Source of the DNA: Amoebidium appalachense
Taxonomy: Eukaryota > Ichthyosporea
DNA length: 64,000 nt
Direction: 5' to 3'
Assembly: GCA_963693365.1 (NCBI GenBank)
Contig: CAVNZM010000001.1
Location: forward strand, 18,290,001 to 18,354,000
A program made the position numbers and the translations under genes. Of this stretch, positions 1 through 16,400 are shown piece after piece (positions within the stretch are counted from its first letter, which is position 1; the number at the start of each line of letters is the position of its first letter). The notes under the pieces are model-generated. The model was not told the origin of the DNA. It did no database searches and saw nothing but the letters and a program-made list of their open reading frames with translations.

Positions 1-778
1 AAGGAGAGGGAGGGAAGGGAACGGGGGGGAGGGGGGGGGGGGGGGAGGCGAGGTGGAGGGGGAGAGAGAGGGAGGGGGGAAGAATTGGAAGGGAGTAGAC
101 GGAGAAGAAAAGTGGTGTGTTTAATATGTATGAGTGGGGGGTGGGGATGGTAATGGGAGGTGGGGGGGAGGGGAGGGGGGATGGAGGGAAGGGGACTGGG
201 GGGTGAAGGCATGTGTGTATTTTGATGTGTGTGATTGGGGGGGCGGTAGTGGTGATGGTGACAAGGAAGGGGGGCAGGGGAGAGGGGGGGGAGGGTGTTG
301 GAATAAGCAATCAGTACATGCATCAGAAAGTTAGTAAAAGCAGCAAAGTTTAACATAGCATCGTTAAGTGCATGTTGGACTCTTAGGGTTTTTGTCGTCT
401 CTCGTCCATGGCTTCAAACTCATCGTTTCCTGATTATTTCCCTGCGCCTCTTATCTTCCCTTCCCTCTCACCTCCCCGGTCTCGGGTCAGTTTTTCCTCA
501 TACCTCACCCCACGGGGCCCAGCCACCACTACCACCCGCCTACCCAGCCTCAGATAAGAAAGAGATAAGGCTTTGCTTTAACATGGTAATCATCATCTAT
601 ACCCATAAATGAACCGAGAAGGGGGGGAAATGGGTGGAGGTATGTATAGAAGGGGGCGAAGGGAAGAGGGGGAGGGGGGAGGGAGGGAGGGGGGATTATC
701 GAGGAAAGCAGTCATTGACCTCATGCTCAGTTTAAGAAACCACGTGTGCAACCAATCAAATCATGCACACACACATAC
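1..778. other. G/GA-rich low-complexity stretch
   Basis: Mostly G-rich and GA-rich sequence with one more complex patch near 310-560. The minus-strand gene to the right should continue leftward here after its exon 3 donor at 778, but I could not find a further exon with matching phase. Confidence 0.6.
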
Positions 779-1633
779 CTCAACCTCTTTGGTCCAATAG
801 GAAGCAAGTGTGTTGCCCTCAGCCCATTGGCCCAGATGCACTCTGCAACTGACCAATTGCTGCTGGTCCCCCGTACCGTCCAGTTGCTGATTCTGTCTTC
901 GTGCAGGTTTGATCCGCAATGTGCGCCCATCCAATGATTGCCCGTCTAGACTCAAAAGGATCTAGAAGATGCCAGAAAAAAGGTTAGAGTCTGTAACGAT
1001 GACGAAAATCAGAGTGTGAGGTGGGTAAAGGGTTATAATGCAAAACCCGACTTTGTTTGTGTGTGCGGTGGGTAGCTGTGTGCAAGAACCTGTACCGGGG
1101 GAAGTGGCCTGGGGGGAGGGGGGGAAGGGGGGGGGATTAAGTGTGAAGCATAGAATTTCTTGGGGTGGACAGTTGTATCTGAATCTGCCGGTGGCTGCAC
1201 TCCAGGGAGGAGGGGGGGCAGAGGGGGCAGGGCGGGATGGCGTGTGTTTTTTTTATTTTATTTTTATTTTTTACCCGGGAAGGCAGGGGGGAGGGGGGGG
1301 GGGCAGGGGAAGAACTGCCAAGAAATTATTCGAAGAGGCAGCTGGGGTGACTAGACGGCGGAAGGGGCGGGGGCGGAGGAGGGGGACACCGGGCAGGGGG
1401 GAGGGGGAGGGGGGGGGGTTGAAGAATTGGGGCGAACAGTAGTATGTGAACCTGCTCGGAGGCTGCGGAGGCTTGCGTAGGGGGGAGGGGGGAGGAGGGG
1501 AGTAGGCAGAAAAAGGGGGCAGCAACCGCCTAGGAGGCCAAGGGGGGGGGAAGGGGGAGGGGGGGGGGGGGGGGAGGGGTAAGGCACCGAGGGGAGGGTG
1601 AGAGAGGAGCCGGGGAGGAGGGGCGGGCGGGGC

Positions 1634-1664
<31 letters not shown>

Positions 1665-1747
1665 TGGCGACGACAGCATGGTAAAGAGGTGGGCACGAGG
1701 ATCTCTCCCCCCCCCCCCCCCCCCCCCGGCCCTTTTTTTTTTTGGAA

Positions 1748-1780
<33 letters not shown>

Positions 1781-2447
1781 GGGGGGGGGGAGGATGGGGG
1801 GAGGGGAGGAAAGAGGGGTGCATGGGATGTGGGACCTGGGGGGAGGGAGCCGGGGGGGAGGGGAGAGGGGGGGGGCGGGGGGAGCGGCAGGGGGGGGAGA
1901 GGGGGAGGAGGCAGGGAGGGAGGGGAGGGAAAGGGGGGAGGAGGGGGGGGGAGGGGGGGCAGCATACAGCGGCTGATTCCTGGCTGGCAACGACCACCAA
2001 GGCCCATCCTGCATGCTGATTGGCTCCCAGCCGACCCTTTTTCTGCCCTATCTTAATGTGGCGCAGTTGTCCGGACGTAAGATTCTGCTGGAGATAGGCG
2101 ACTAGGCGATCAGCACCGACCGAATATGGGATGTTGGACACGTGCACCACCACCCGCTGATCATCTGGATAGGTTTAATCAACCAATGGTACGATATTAT
2201 TAATAATATTATTAGAAAAATATATTGTAATATCAATACTACGCAATAGTATACAGTAGAGGTATGATGGGTCTGTTGGTTGCGTCATGTGGATTGAACT
2301 GCCTCACGATACCCAAAACCACACAAAACTCTCTCCGAGTGTCGGGGCCTTGCTTGCACTATTCTCCTCCAGAACCCCACAACCCCAAACGTTCGTCTTC
2401 AAAATTCATCCCCACCCCCAAAACCCAACCCAAGGACGGAAAATCCT

Positions 2448-2484
<37 letters not shown>

Positions 2485-2660
2485 ACGTTACCCAGGTGCA
2501 CGCAGAGACGGCGATGCCGAATAGGACTCCATTAAGCAACCCTGCTAGGCTCCACACCCCGCCCCTACCGCCCCACAAACAAACAAATGCACAGAGATAC
2601 AGATAAAGAAACAAAACAAATAACAAACTGCCCCCCTTCCTCCCCACTCCCCCATCCGGT

Positions 2661-2691
<31 letters not shown>

Positions 2692-2753
2692 AAAAAAGAA
2701 AAGAATAGAAAAGGAAAGGTAAAGACTCCTAATTCTTACCGCACAAGCTGAAC

Positions 2754-2785
<32 letters not shown>

Positions 2786-3362
2786 ACCACCACCACCACC
2801 CCCCTCCCCCCTCCCCCCCCCCCCCCTCCCCCTCTCTCCCCTCCCCCACATCCCCCCAATATCATCACCACCGACACCAACACCAACACGTAACCAGTTT
2901 TTAAAAAAAAAAAACGACACGTCTAAATTATGATTATACTACATAAACTCTTCAAAAATCAAAATATACTGCACAAGCTATTCAGGTAAATAAATACACC
3001 GCGACACGCGCGTGTTCGTTTGCCAATGGGGATACACACTGTAAGTTCGAACTTCACCCCTTCACCTATGAGCTCCACAAGGTATTGTCACGATGTGCAC
3101 ATCCACAAATTTGCCGCCAAATAAACCAGACATCCATCGAGTCGATACATAACTTGCATTCCCATAAATATGGCGGTGTCGGCACAGTAGGTCAATGAAA
3201 AACCAAAAAATCATTCATACCATGTCTAGTGATGTTGTCCACCCTCTCGCCATCCTTCTCCTCTGCTGTGCGCACGGCCTCTGCTGCGCGCTGCCGCGCC
3301 ATCTGCTCCCTTATGGCCGCACTTTGCTTGCGATCACGTTTACGCCTGTCTCTGCGCGCCAT
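779..3362 (-). CDS. RRM-domain protein, possibly RNA-dependent RNA polymerase N-terminus (3' partial)
   Basis: Three exons are visible on the minus strand: 3221-3362, 1968-2164 and 779-961. Phases agree at both joins: exon 1 ends CAT G before GTATGA, exon 2 opens with AT to make Asp, and exons 2 and 3 meet in phase 0. The ATG at 3362 is the first after an in-frame stop. Residues 1-47 are basic and helical (MARRDRRKRDRKQ...). The next part is an RRM: beta-1 VVVHVSNIPYS, beta-3 GWALVVVASQE, and the closing strand SLDGQSLDGRTLRIKP, which the exon 2/3 join puts at normal RRM spacing. The RRM is followed by SCRVHLGQWAEGN...YWTKEVE. An N-terminal RRM with VSNIP followed by such a strand and Trp pattern recalls eukaryotic RNA-dependent RNA polymerases, but no catalytic domain is in view, so this is inference. 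The rest of the gene lies further left or outside the window. Confidence 0.6.
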
Positions 3363-3428
3363 TATTGCTTCTTTTGCTGTTGCTGTGTACTGGTGTTTTT
3401 AACAGCTTAGAAGCTCGGTTGTGTGCGG

Positions 3429-3435
3429 TATATAT
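3429..3435 (-). promoter_or_regulatory. TATA-like box for the RRM gene
   Basis: An ATATATA run on the minus strand about 67 bases upstream of the RRM gene ATG. The position is plausible for a core promoter; there is no other support. Confidence 0.3.
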
Positions 3436-4160
3436 GTGCTGGGCTATATTGGAGGCAATAATACATTCATGTTCTGAAAAAGAAAGGGGGTGGAATGTTA
3501 AGCAAAGTTGGGACATGAATCACAAAAATGGGAATGATACGCGCGCACACGTAGAGACGCTGTGTCTTTTCAGGACGTTCGAACTACTGTTTTCGGTCAA
3601 CGACATCATATGCATATCGTAGCCTACGTAGCGCTTTATTTATCGCGTGCCAAAGGCTACTTGACAACTGTGTTACTTGCTCACACCGTTCTTGTTTTTG
3701 ACAGCGCCATACCGACTTCGTGTTCGTGTCAGCTGCTTAGCTGGCCATGTGCCGTCCGTGATCCTAAGCCAATCCAATGTCTAATAAAGCTGATAAAGCG
3801 AAAATCAAATAGATAAGTCACTCACAACATGTGTATTTGAGCCAAATATAGCTAAGAGCTTTGTGTACATTTCCATTCGCGTTGATCATGACTCATGAGG
3901 GAAAGTTGTGGAAACGAAAGCTTGATATTGATGGAAGGGTAACCGTATGGTTTTTCGCCATGACGGTGAACTTTCTACAGCAGTGTACATGGGTGTGTCA
4001 TTAATACAAGCCCGTGTCGATTTTGGATCACTTCATGTGCGAGAGGGGCAGAGAAAGAAGGTGCTCCCCTCCCTCCCCCCCCACCCATCCACCCTGCCCC
4101 CCTTCCTAACCCCTCCGGGGGGGGAGGGGAGGGGGGAGGGGGAGGGGGGAGGGGGGGGGG

Positions 4161-4199
<39 letters not shown>

Positions 4200-4553
4200 G
4201 GGGGGGGGGGGGGGGGGGGGGGGGGTGATATTTGGGGGAGAGAGATAGGGAGGATATTAGGGTAAAGGGAGAGATAGGGAGGGGAGGAGGGAGGGAAAAA
4301 GGGAAGTGGAGGGAGACAGGGAGCTAGCTATATAAAGATATATATAATATATATACACATACATATATATATATATATATATTAAGAGAGAGAGAGAGCG
4401 AGAGAGAGAGAGAGAGAGAGGGAGGGAGGGAGGGAGGGAGAGAGAGAAAAGAGAGAGAAAGAGAGAGGGGGGAGGGGAGGCAGGGAGAGAGAGAGGGGGG
4501 GGGGGGGGGGGGGGGAAGAGAGAAAAGAGAGAGAACGAGAAAGGGGGGGGGGG

Positions 4554-4633
<80 letters not shown>

Positions 4634-5552
4634 GGCAGAGGTGGAGAGAGAGTGTGAGAGATAGACTCTGAGAGAGAGAGAGAGAGGGAAAGGGTGGGTG
4701 GGTGGGTGGGTGGGTGGGTGGGTGGGAGGGGAGGGGAGGGGAGGGGGGTGGGGGGAGGGGGGTGGGGGAGGAGGGAGGGGAGGAGGGAGGGAGGGGGGAG
4801 GGGGGATGTTTGTGCCTTATTATATCTGCGCTGTGGCTGCACTGAGTGGTGGTCAAAAGAAAACTTCTAGGATATCGTGCTACATTACCAGTATAGACCC
4901 CAGTCCAGATACGTCTGCTTGCATGTATGCAATATTGATTGTGCGGCACTGGTGGCCGATAGATCCTAGACTTCCACTGAGGTGTAGAGAAAACGTTAAC
5001 CCCATATGGCGAGGCTGCGCCTCGCTGGGCAAACGTGATAAAATAAAAAAATAAAATATAAAATAAAAAGGGGGAGGGGGGGAGGAGGGGAGGGAGGGAG
5101 GGAGGGAGAGCGAGAGGAGGGAGGGGGGGAGGGGGGAAGGATGGAGGGAGGGAGGGAGGGACTGGTGTTAAGAAAGGAGTATGGGAGAGAGAGAGAGAAA
5201 AGCTTGGATAGAAAAAAAAATGGCTCGGGGTTTCTCGGATTCGAACGTCTCCCTAATCGGGCCCAATCGCGTCAGCATGATTTACCCGAGGCTCATCTGA
5301 GGTGTCGATTGTGCTCCGAGCTCATCATTCTCCATCTAAGACCTACTAATTATGCATATGGCCAATGCCCATCTTTCAGTCTTTCCTTTCGACGTTGTGC
5401 TCCAGCCCCAACATCATTTAGGTAAGTTCTTCCCGAGAACAAAGTTTTTGCTTGGTGGTGGTGCTCCGAATCTTGCACTTACAGAATGTGAGCATAAAAT
5501 ATACGTATAATCGTGTACAGCTTTATAGTTGTGTGCATATTACGGTGCCACG

Positions 5553-5607
<55 letters not shown>

Positions 5608-6216
5608 CGTGCGGTGTGCGTATGTGTGTGCAGCAGCATTATGAGCGTGCCGATGTGCTTGCATGTGAAATGTGCACTTCGTGTGTCCGTGCACGTGTTG
5701 TATGTATTAAGGCTCAAGTCAGTTTGTCCGTCTGCTTAAGTGTGTTGGTCTGCTTGCTTGCGCTGGTGGTTGTGCTTAAAGCTTTATGCTTACTTGTGCT
5801 TGTGCGTCACGGTGAATGCTCAGAATAATCCAATATGCATGTGCATGAGCACCTGTACTGATGTCTCACGAGTCACACAAATTGCATATGGTTGTGCAGA
5901 GCAAGCAGAAGATAAGTTTTTACTAAATGATGTATTTATTAAGTTGTGTATTCGTGATGGAACGTGCACAGTGACTGCAAGCTACCACGTGCACTCATGC
6001 CCCCCCCTCCTCCTCCCTCCTCCCCCCCCTCTCCCCTCCCCCGGACAACCTCTGACCGCCCCTCACGTTGCGCCAAGGGAATAACTCTGGGGAGGGTGGT
6101 GTCCGTGGTGACCGAGATGCTCTCTCTCTATTTTTTTTTAGACAGATCCCATTCTGAAGGGTGAGTGAAATTCATCCACGGTACCCTGAGTTTTGTCCCA
6201 TTAATAGAAGGGAGGG

Positions 6217-6278
<62 letters not shown>

Positions 6279-6553
6279 TTGGTCACACAAATACGTGGTA
6301 CTTTCAGCTCAACAAAGGAGATGTCAATTAAAAATTGGAGACAGCCCAGCCCCGGCCAACACAGTTGACATCTTGTTATTTTTGTCTAGAGACATTCTTT
6401 ACATATGCAGTCCATGAGGGAGAATTAACAATACCGAAATGTTCGCCTCGTGTTGTTTAGAACCCGCATTATCAATAAAGGCTTCTCATAGGTTAAATCA
6501 CTAGGCTATGGCTGTGTTTCATAATTGTGGGGTTTCTACACCATTAAACCTCC
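3436..6553. other. Intergenic, repeat-rich
   Basis: Holds a G homopolymer block near 4158-4225, an AG/GGGA purine array from about 4384 to 4800, a GT run near 5555-5597 and another G block near 6218-6277. A segment near 5235-5300 contains a tRNA T-loop-like word but does not fold as a tRNA. No gene found. Confidence 0.5.
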
Positions 6554-9713
<3,160 letters not shown>

Positions 9714-9776
9714 TGTGCGGGTCCGTGAGGCTGTGTAGGCTACGTACGCACTACATGAAAATAGCCCACAAGTGCC

Positions 9777-9782
9777 TTTATA
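9777..9782 (-). promoter_or_regulatory. TATA box of the S28 peptidase gene
   Basis: TATAAA on the minus strand inside CCTTATAAAGG, 64 bases upstream of the start codon, consistent with a short 5' UTR. Confidence 0.55.
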
Positions 9783-11217
9783 AGGCCCAGCTAAAATAGG
9801 CGGGTGCATGTGAGCATTGGCTCTGCAGTCATGAGCTCCGAATCCGGACCGGCGGCAGTTACGTATACGGCGGCATGCGCAACGCCAAGAATGAATTTGA
9901 GCGTAAACAAAGATAGAGCCTCAGCCGAATTCACGAGAAATGATTACTTTTTTGCAGGCTTCATGCAATTTTACACACGCGTTCTATTGCGTGCGCTCTA
10001 GTATAATGTGTACATGCCTTATATTGTTTTTGGCTGGACCCACCCGCAGCGCTTCTGCACTGAGGTTGTAGTAGATCTAAGCGGCTAAGCCAATTATATA
10101 GGCGAATTATAATTCGCTGCACGGATCTTACTTGAAGTTACTTCGCCGGATCGAATCTTTTTCTGACCAATAGCAGCGGGGGTTTCAACGGCTTTTAAAG
10201 TTTTCCCGTGTCATTTTGGCCAGGCACTTCTCTGGTCTATTAGATCCAATACGCATATACAATACCTACTGGTAAAGCTACATGCACATGTAACATGTAA
10301 CATGTACATGACACCGAAATAGGGTGTGTACAAGGGTCTATTTTGATTAAATTTAATCAATGGCGTGATGGGGGGAAAAGCAAACCAGGCCACGCGTTCA
10401 ACGCGTTCGCACTACGCATGTATGTGGAGTCAGATCTCCGATGTAGATCCAGAAAGATTACTTACGTGACCGTTATCCAATCATACGTGTTTAAAAATCA
10501 GAAAAATGGCCCAATGGGCAAGCCCGCACGTGCACATGAGTCCTTTTGAGGTGTTTCACGAGGGTTCCTTCTGTTACTTTTTTTTCCGTGTATGTAAATC
10601 ACTTCAAATTTTATCGAAAGGTTGATAGGAACGCTGGCGATGAGACAAAAATGGGTAAATAAAGGTTTAGAAAATTTCATGTATGTATGGGTTGCAGTTT
10701 TACCGTGCATGGGTTGAGTTTTACCGTGCATACATAATGTGCGAATCGTCCATAAGTTGTTCATGAGATCAAACGTCCTACTGTTTTCGAGGTAAAACGG
10801 CGTCACCGTAGCCCCCACGAGGTGTAAAATCTTCGGAAGCTGCTTTTCCCGAGAATACACCAACATAAATGATGCGTCGGGGGGATTTTTTTTTAGCACT
10901 AGTCGTACAGTAGTAGGGCTACGTAGTACGCGTACGTATGATCAATATAATATGCATCAACTTCGCCATGGTCATAACTGCAGTATATCATAACATGATT
11001 GCTAACTATAATAAGTTTTGAGATTCTGCTTTCGAAATAGGTACTCTGAGTGGCTGGATACCGTATTGATATTACGTATTAGTAACTTGCGTTCTCCCCC
11101 CCCCTGTCTCTAACTCTCTCGACAGACTCTTTGTCCCTCTCTCGCCTCCTCGAGCCTCCCCCCCCCCCCCCCCCTCGCTCTCTCCCTCTCTTTCTTAAAC
11201 AGATCACACACACACAC

Positions 11218-11220
<3 letters not shown>
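9783..11220. other. Intergenic, no gene seen
   Basis: Mixed-composition sequence without convincing coding frames. A short plus-strand frame starting at 9831 overlaps the S28 promoter and has no splice or homology support. A minus frame at 10498-10899 looks like chance. Confidence 0.4.
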
Positions 11221-11580
<360 letters not shown>

Positions 11581-11634
11581 CTCTCTCAGATCTCTCTTTC
11601 TCTTTTTCTTCAACACACACACACTGTGCCACAT

Positions 11635-11635
<1 letters not shown>

Positions 11636-11697
<62 letters not shown>

Positions 11698-11799
11698 GTG
11701 ACACACACACACACATACACACGCACACACGCACGCACGCACGCGCGCACACGCACGCACACACACACAAACACACACATACACCCACACACCCACACA

Positions 11800-11847
<48 letters not shown>
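11636..11847. repeat. (CA)n array
   Basis: About 210 bases of CA-rich repeat with GCAC and TACAC variants in the middle. Confidence 0.95.
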
Positions 11848-11848
<1 letters not shown>

Positions 11849-11879
11849 CTTTGTGATAGATGTCGAAGAAGTACCAACT

Positions 11880-12730
11880 ACTTTTAGAAGATCATATGGT
11901 TCTTAGGATGTCAATTGGTATGAGTACTACGGTATACGTAAAAATAGTATCAAGGTTTAATGAAGGAGAAATTGGATAGGCTTTAGTAATATGAATTAAT
12001 TAACTAATAATTAAAAGCAAATTTATACGTCTAAAGTGTATTAATCTAAATCCATCGTAATATTGTGAATGATTGTAATCAATCTAACCTGTTGTTTAGA
12101 TTTTTATATTTATTAATAACAGTATCATAATATTATTTTATATTCCTTTATTTTTAATATTCATAAATTATCTTTATTTCTAATATTATTATCTAAATTT
12201 TTAATTGTATCAAGCTGTAAAGTTATATTTCATAAATTTTCATTTCTATTTTCATATTTAATATTAAATCTTTAATACCAATTAAAGACTTATCTTGATT
12301 AATTGGTTCTATTTGTTTTTCTATTTTAATAATGACACTCATGTCTTTTATTTTTCTTTTAATTATAATCTCATCCACACTATACCCTTGTGCTTCCATT
12401 GTTCTTTCTATACATTCTCTAATTAACATATCTACATATAAAAACATCCCATATTCTATTTCAGGGTACTTTCATCCCACTGTATAATTCCTTTGTGTAA
12501 TTAATTTATTTTTATTTATATTTATTCTATTCATCTTTTTTCTTTCCTACTATTGAATGATTAAATTCCACTCCTATAATAACATTGAATGATTTAATTC
12601 CATATCTTTATTCTTCATTAAAGCACTATTATCATAGTACTAGATTTCTTACTCTACTTAATAAATAAGTTAATTACATATTTAATAATTTATTAATTTG
12701 ATTAATGATCTGTTAAAATTCCATAGAAAA
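11880..12730. other. AT-rich island, possible nuclear copy of mitochondrial DNA
   Basis: An abrupt 850-base block of strongly AT-rich sequence, lacking the G/C homopolymers and CA repeats that fill the rest of the window. It contains the frame at 12223-12534, which reads through only if TGA codes for Trp. Composition and code together suggest an organelle-derived insert; another AT-rich source is possible. Confidence 0.45.
12223..12534 (-). pseudogene. Mitochondrial-type reading frame, possibly ribosomal protein uS3m (rps3) fragment
   Basis: From the ATG at 12534 the frame runs 103 residues to TAA with one internal TGA at 12472-12474 (codon 21). Reading TGA as Trp, as in mitochondrial code 4, gives VGWKYPEIEYG followed by DMLIRECIERTMEAQGYS and DEIIIKRKIKDMSVIIKI. 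A Trp, then a D..IR helix, then I.I.R strands resembles the KH-side N-terminal part of uS3. The frame is Ile/Lys/Asn-rich, as expected from AT-rich organelle DNA. In the nuclear code it is interrupted, so it is called a pseudogene. The uS3 match is by eye and weak; the TGA observation is direct. Confidence 0.35.
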
Positions 12731-12972
12731 TGAATTGTGGCTTGACCATGTGCAAAAGAGAGATTCGGGGGGCCGGCCGTACTCTACTATCTATAGTCCC
12801 CCTGTGCTCTGGTCGTGCTTACTAATTTTTTTTGGTATGTATCCTAATTGGGCGCCACGAGGCCCAAAAATGATACTACGTAGAACTTGGAGCTGTAAGA
12901 ACCTCTGGGGCCTCACACGTACTGACGGTGTGCACGCGCTGCGATGAACTTTACGTTCGCTGCAGGCGGGCG

Positions 12973-13070
12973 ATTTTTCCTTACACTCACGCGACCGCGT
13001 GCATGCTTTCTGTCGTGGCGCCTTGACGGTTCGATAGAGTCCAGTGTTCGCTGGATGTGTAAGGAAAAAT
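12973..13070. repeat. 14-bp perfect inverted repeat with 70-bp spacer
   Basis: ATTTTTCCTTACAC at 12973-12986 is mirrored by GTGTAAGGAAAAAT at 13057-13070. It could be a hairpin or the ends of a very small element. No flanking duplication was recognised. Confidence 0.6.
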
Positions 13071-13279
13071 AAGGAGCCATCTCAGTAGGGGTTTACGCTG
13101 TTTACTCGAGGCAAAGAGAACCAGTCTCAGGTATGGGGGGGGTTTTGCTCGGAATATCCCCTCAGCGGTATATCATGATCACGTACATAGATGTCGGGTG
13201 GTGACTATATATCAGGGTTTACTTTCTCTACGAGACACCATAAAGACTACAAGGAGAAATCAATTAGTTGGGGTTCCCC

Positions 13280-13319
<40 letters not shown>

Positions 13320-13380
13320 TTTTAATTTTAATTTTAATTTTTTTAAAGGGGCTTCCCTCGGGACACTCGGTATCAGCTGG

Positions 13381-13382
<2 letters not shown>

Positions 13383-13441
<59 letters not shown>

Positions 13442-13452
13442 TGTGTGTGTGT
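13383..13452. repeat. (GT)n in the LINE 3' UTR
   Basis: About 70 bases of GT on plus, CA on the LINE sense strand, starting just after the ORF2 stop. It lies between the coding region and the A-rich tail. Confidence 0.9.
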
Positions 13453-13455
13453 GCG

Positions 13456-16400
13456 CTATAATTTTGTAGTGATGTGTTTCTCAAGCCAATCAATACATCT
13501 AATAAACAGGTCGTAGTTACGCGTGTTTAGTATAAAATCAAGGATGTTGTAATTTACAGGTAGGCTATCTTTCTGGGTGTCTGTTGTGAATGTGACGTGT
13601 GTGTGTTGCGGTATTATGTGGTCTATCAAACTACATTTGGCGATACATGACCGGTTAAACTGGTGTGTGTGTGTGTTGTTTGGGCATGCAAATGATGCCA
13701 CCTTATACTTATTAGATCTCCACTGTATAGCACGTGTACAGTAAAAGCGTGGTAATTGATCAATAATACCATCAGCTAGAGAAAGACCAGTTCTACAGGA
13801 AGGTAATATGTATTTAGGTGTTATACACTTGCGAGTGCCATATTTGGCAATATGGTTGAGGCGGTCAGTATATATAAAACGAGACATAAGGCTTAGTTTT
13901 TCAAGGTGTATGCTTTCATCGGGTCTAGTGTCGTGTGGTATCTTTTTCCATTTGTTATATTGCGTGATTATCTTGTGATTGTGTACATGTTTAATAAGTA
14001 AGTGGCAGTCCAAAGTCACACACACACTATTGCGGGGTTTATTTGTATTTGTGCCCAGGGGAGAAGGGGAGAGAGAGGGGAGGAAAGAGGGGGGAGGTGA
14101 GGAGGGGACAGGTCGGATAGAGAAGAGAGGGTGGGAGGGCAAATACTTCTTTAAGCGGCTTATGTGCTTATTGAATTTCAGCGCGAGATAGGATACTCTA
14201 GCAGCTATTGGGACCAGACCATATATCGAGAGCGTTACAGGCCCAGGTTTACAACAGTTGTTAGATAGAAAGGAGGCAACTTCTGCTTCAAGGAAATTTG
14301 CCAAGGGTTTAAGCGCTCTAGTTCTCTCTTTCTTGATCCAAGCGGCGAGAAGGGGTAAACCATATTCACATGCCGGGAAGACAAAAGTGCGAATAAATGT
14401 AAGTCTAATAGAAGGATGGAGGGGTGTGTCTTTAAAAATATTAGCCGAGAAGAAAGCTAACCGCTTACGAGCCAACTCTACCCTCTTTTCGACCATATGG
14501 GGAAACATAACACCAACAGAATCAACCGGAACACCAAGATATTTGTATTCTGGAACTATAGGTACAGGTTTAGATGATAATGTAAATGTGTGTAAATTGT
14601 TAGCTATATCAGGTACAAGAACACCACATTTGTCTATGTTAAGGATCATAAGGTTTGCCTTGCACCACTCTGACACTACATCGAACAATCTTTGCAGGCG
14701 TCTAGGGGTACGGGCAAGGAGGGACAGATCATCAGCATAGAGAAGTGCAGGCGGAAAGTTATTAATAGGGTCATCGTTTTCGGCGTAAATCTTGACAGCC
14801 AAATCATCTATAAATAGGTTAAACAAAAAGGGGCTAAGCAATGAACCCTGCAAGAGACCTCTAGTACGAGCAAAACCATATGAAAGATGCCCATTAACCA
14901 CAGCTCTACCATAGGTTTGAGACAAGAGTGCTTCTAACAGAACACCAATGCAGTGTGGTACACCCCGTGCAGCAAGCTTTTCCCATAGGAGACCAGGGGA
15001 GACAGAATCGTAAGCAGTTTTCCAATCAATAAAGCCAACATATTGTGCACCAACTTGCATAGAATCGTGCAGTGCCATTATTTGAACATAACATGAATTG
15101 TTTTTACGAAAAGCGGATTGGCATGGGTGTATGTGAAGAATAGATTGAAACCTAGGGTGGTGTGCAAATAACCTAAGTAAGCAAGCTTCAAAGAATCTAC
15201 GAACAACCTGGGTTAGTGTAATGGGGCGAAAGGATGATATGGGGCCCTCAGAGTCCTTCTTAACTATGGGGATCACTAAGGTATCTAACCAAGATGACGG
15301 GACATGTCCACATTTAACACACCAAGAAAAGAGAGAGCTTAACATGATAGTAAGATCAGGTTTAATAGCACGATCACTTTCCTTTTGTGGGTAGGAGGGA
15401 ACAAGGATTTTAAGAAACCCAGCAGGGAGTCCATCAGGTCCACAAGACTTACTAGAGCTATAACTAGATATCACAGACCATATGGCATCGGGGCTGAAAA
15501 AGGGGAGGATCGATTCTATGGGGATAGATGGGTCTACAGGCCACACAATAGGTTTCTGAGCGGGGGTCCTATCTTTAAACAGTTCCGAGAAATACTTATC
15601 AGAGTCTATGAGGGGGTCTCCAGTGGTATCACCAATAATACGAGCAGGGGGGCCAAATCGATTCATACTAGCAAGCCGGCGCAAGCTTTCCTTTTGAGAC
15701 AGGGGTTCACCTAGTCTAGCGGGAGTGGTGTTTGGTAACAAGAGAGCATCGGGATATTCCTTCCTACCACCGCCAGCATAATCACCGAGATCTATCAAAT
15801 CATCAACAATAAAGTTAGTGCATGTATCTAGTACGAGATGTGAATCTGGCCTGGCTTGTGCAGATTCTAATAGGCGCATATATATAGGGTGTTTCGTAGC
15901 ATAGCATACACATACATCAACTCTACCCCACTGTGACTTAAGCTGGGATAGACGGAGGCGAAAGGTGGGAGGAGGAGGGGGGAGCAGATCAAGGGAGATC
16001 TTAGGTAGGAAAAGGATAGGAGAGTGGTCAGATGACCTAGAGAGGTTAGGAGGGAGAGAGAGTTTTGACATGGTTGATGGCCAAAAGGCCACTCCCCAGT
16101 CGGTGTTGTGGGCATGGGATATTTGAGGGAACCGCAAAGTGTGACTTTGGACATACCTTGCTAAAGGGATAGCACGCTCCGGGGGCTTAGATGGGTACCC
16201 GACACTCACTTGCAGTGTGTCTGTGTGGTGGAGTCGCGTGTTAAAATCACCTAAAATAACAGTGGACATTGGTAACTGTGACAACTCGTGAGTCAATTCG
16301 ACAACCGACATAGATGGTGGGTAATATACAAAAGTAAAAACATTAGAAAGAAACTCTATAGAAACCGAGAATTCCGTTTTTGCTACCGGTTTGCACTTCA

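Noticed and set aside
1271-2014. Long Pro-rich and Gly-rich frames over C/G homopolymers
   Set aside because: Translation of homopolymers in any frame; only the RRM exon at 1968-2164 has independent support.
5235-5325. tRNA-like segment on minus (GTTCGAATCC word)
   Set aside because: The T-stem does not pair and no box A or anticodon arm could be drawn.
9804-10001. 65-residue plus frame upstream of the S28 gene
   Set aside because: It overlaps the S28 promoter, has no splice signals and no recognisable features.
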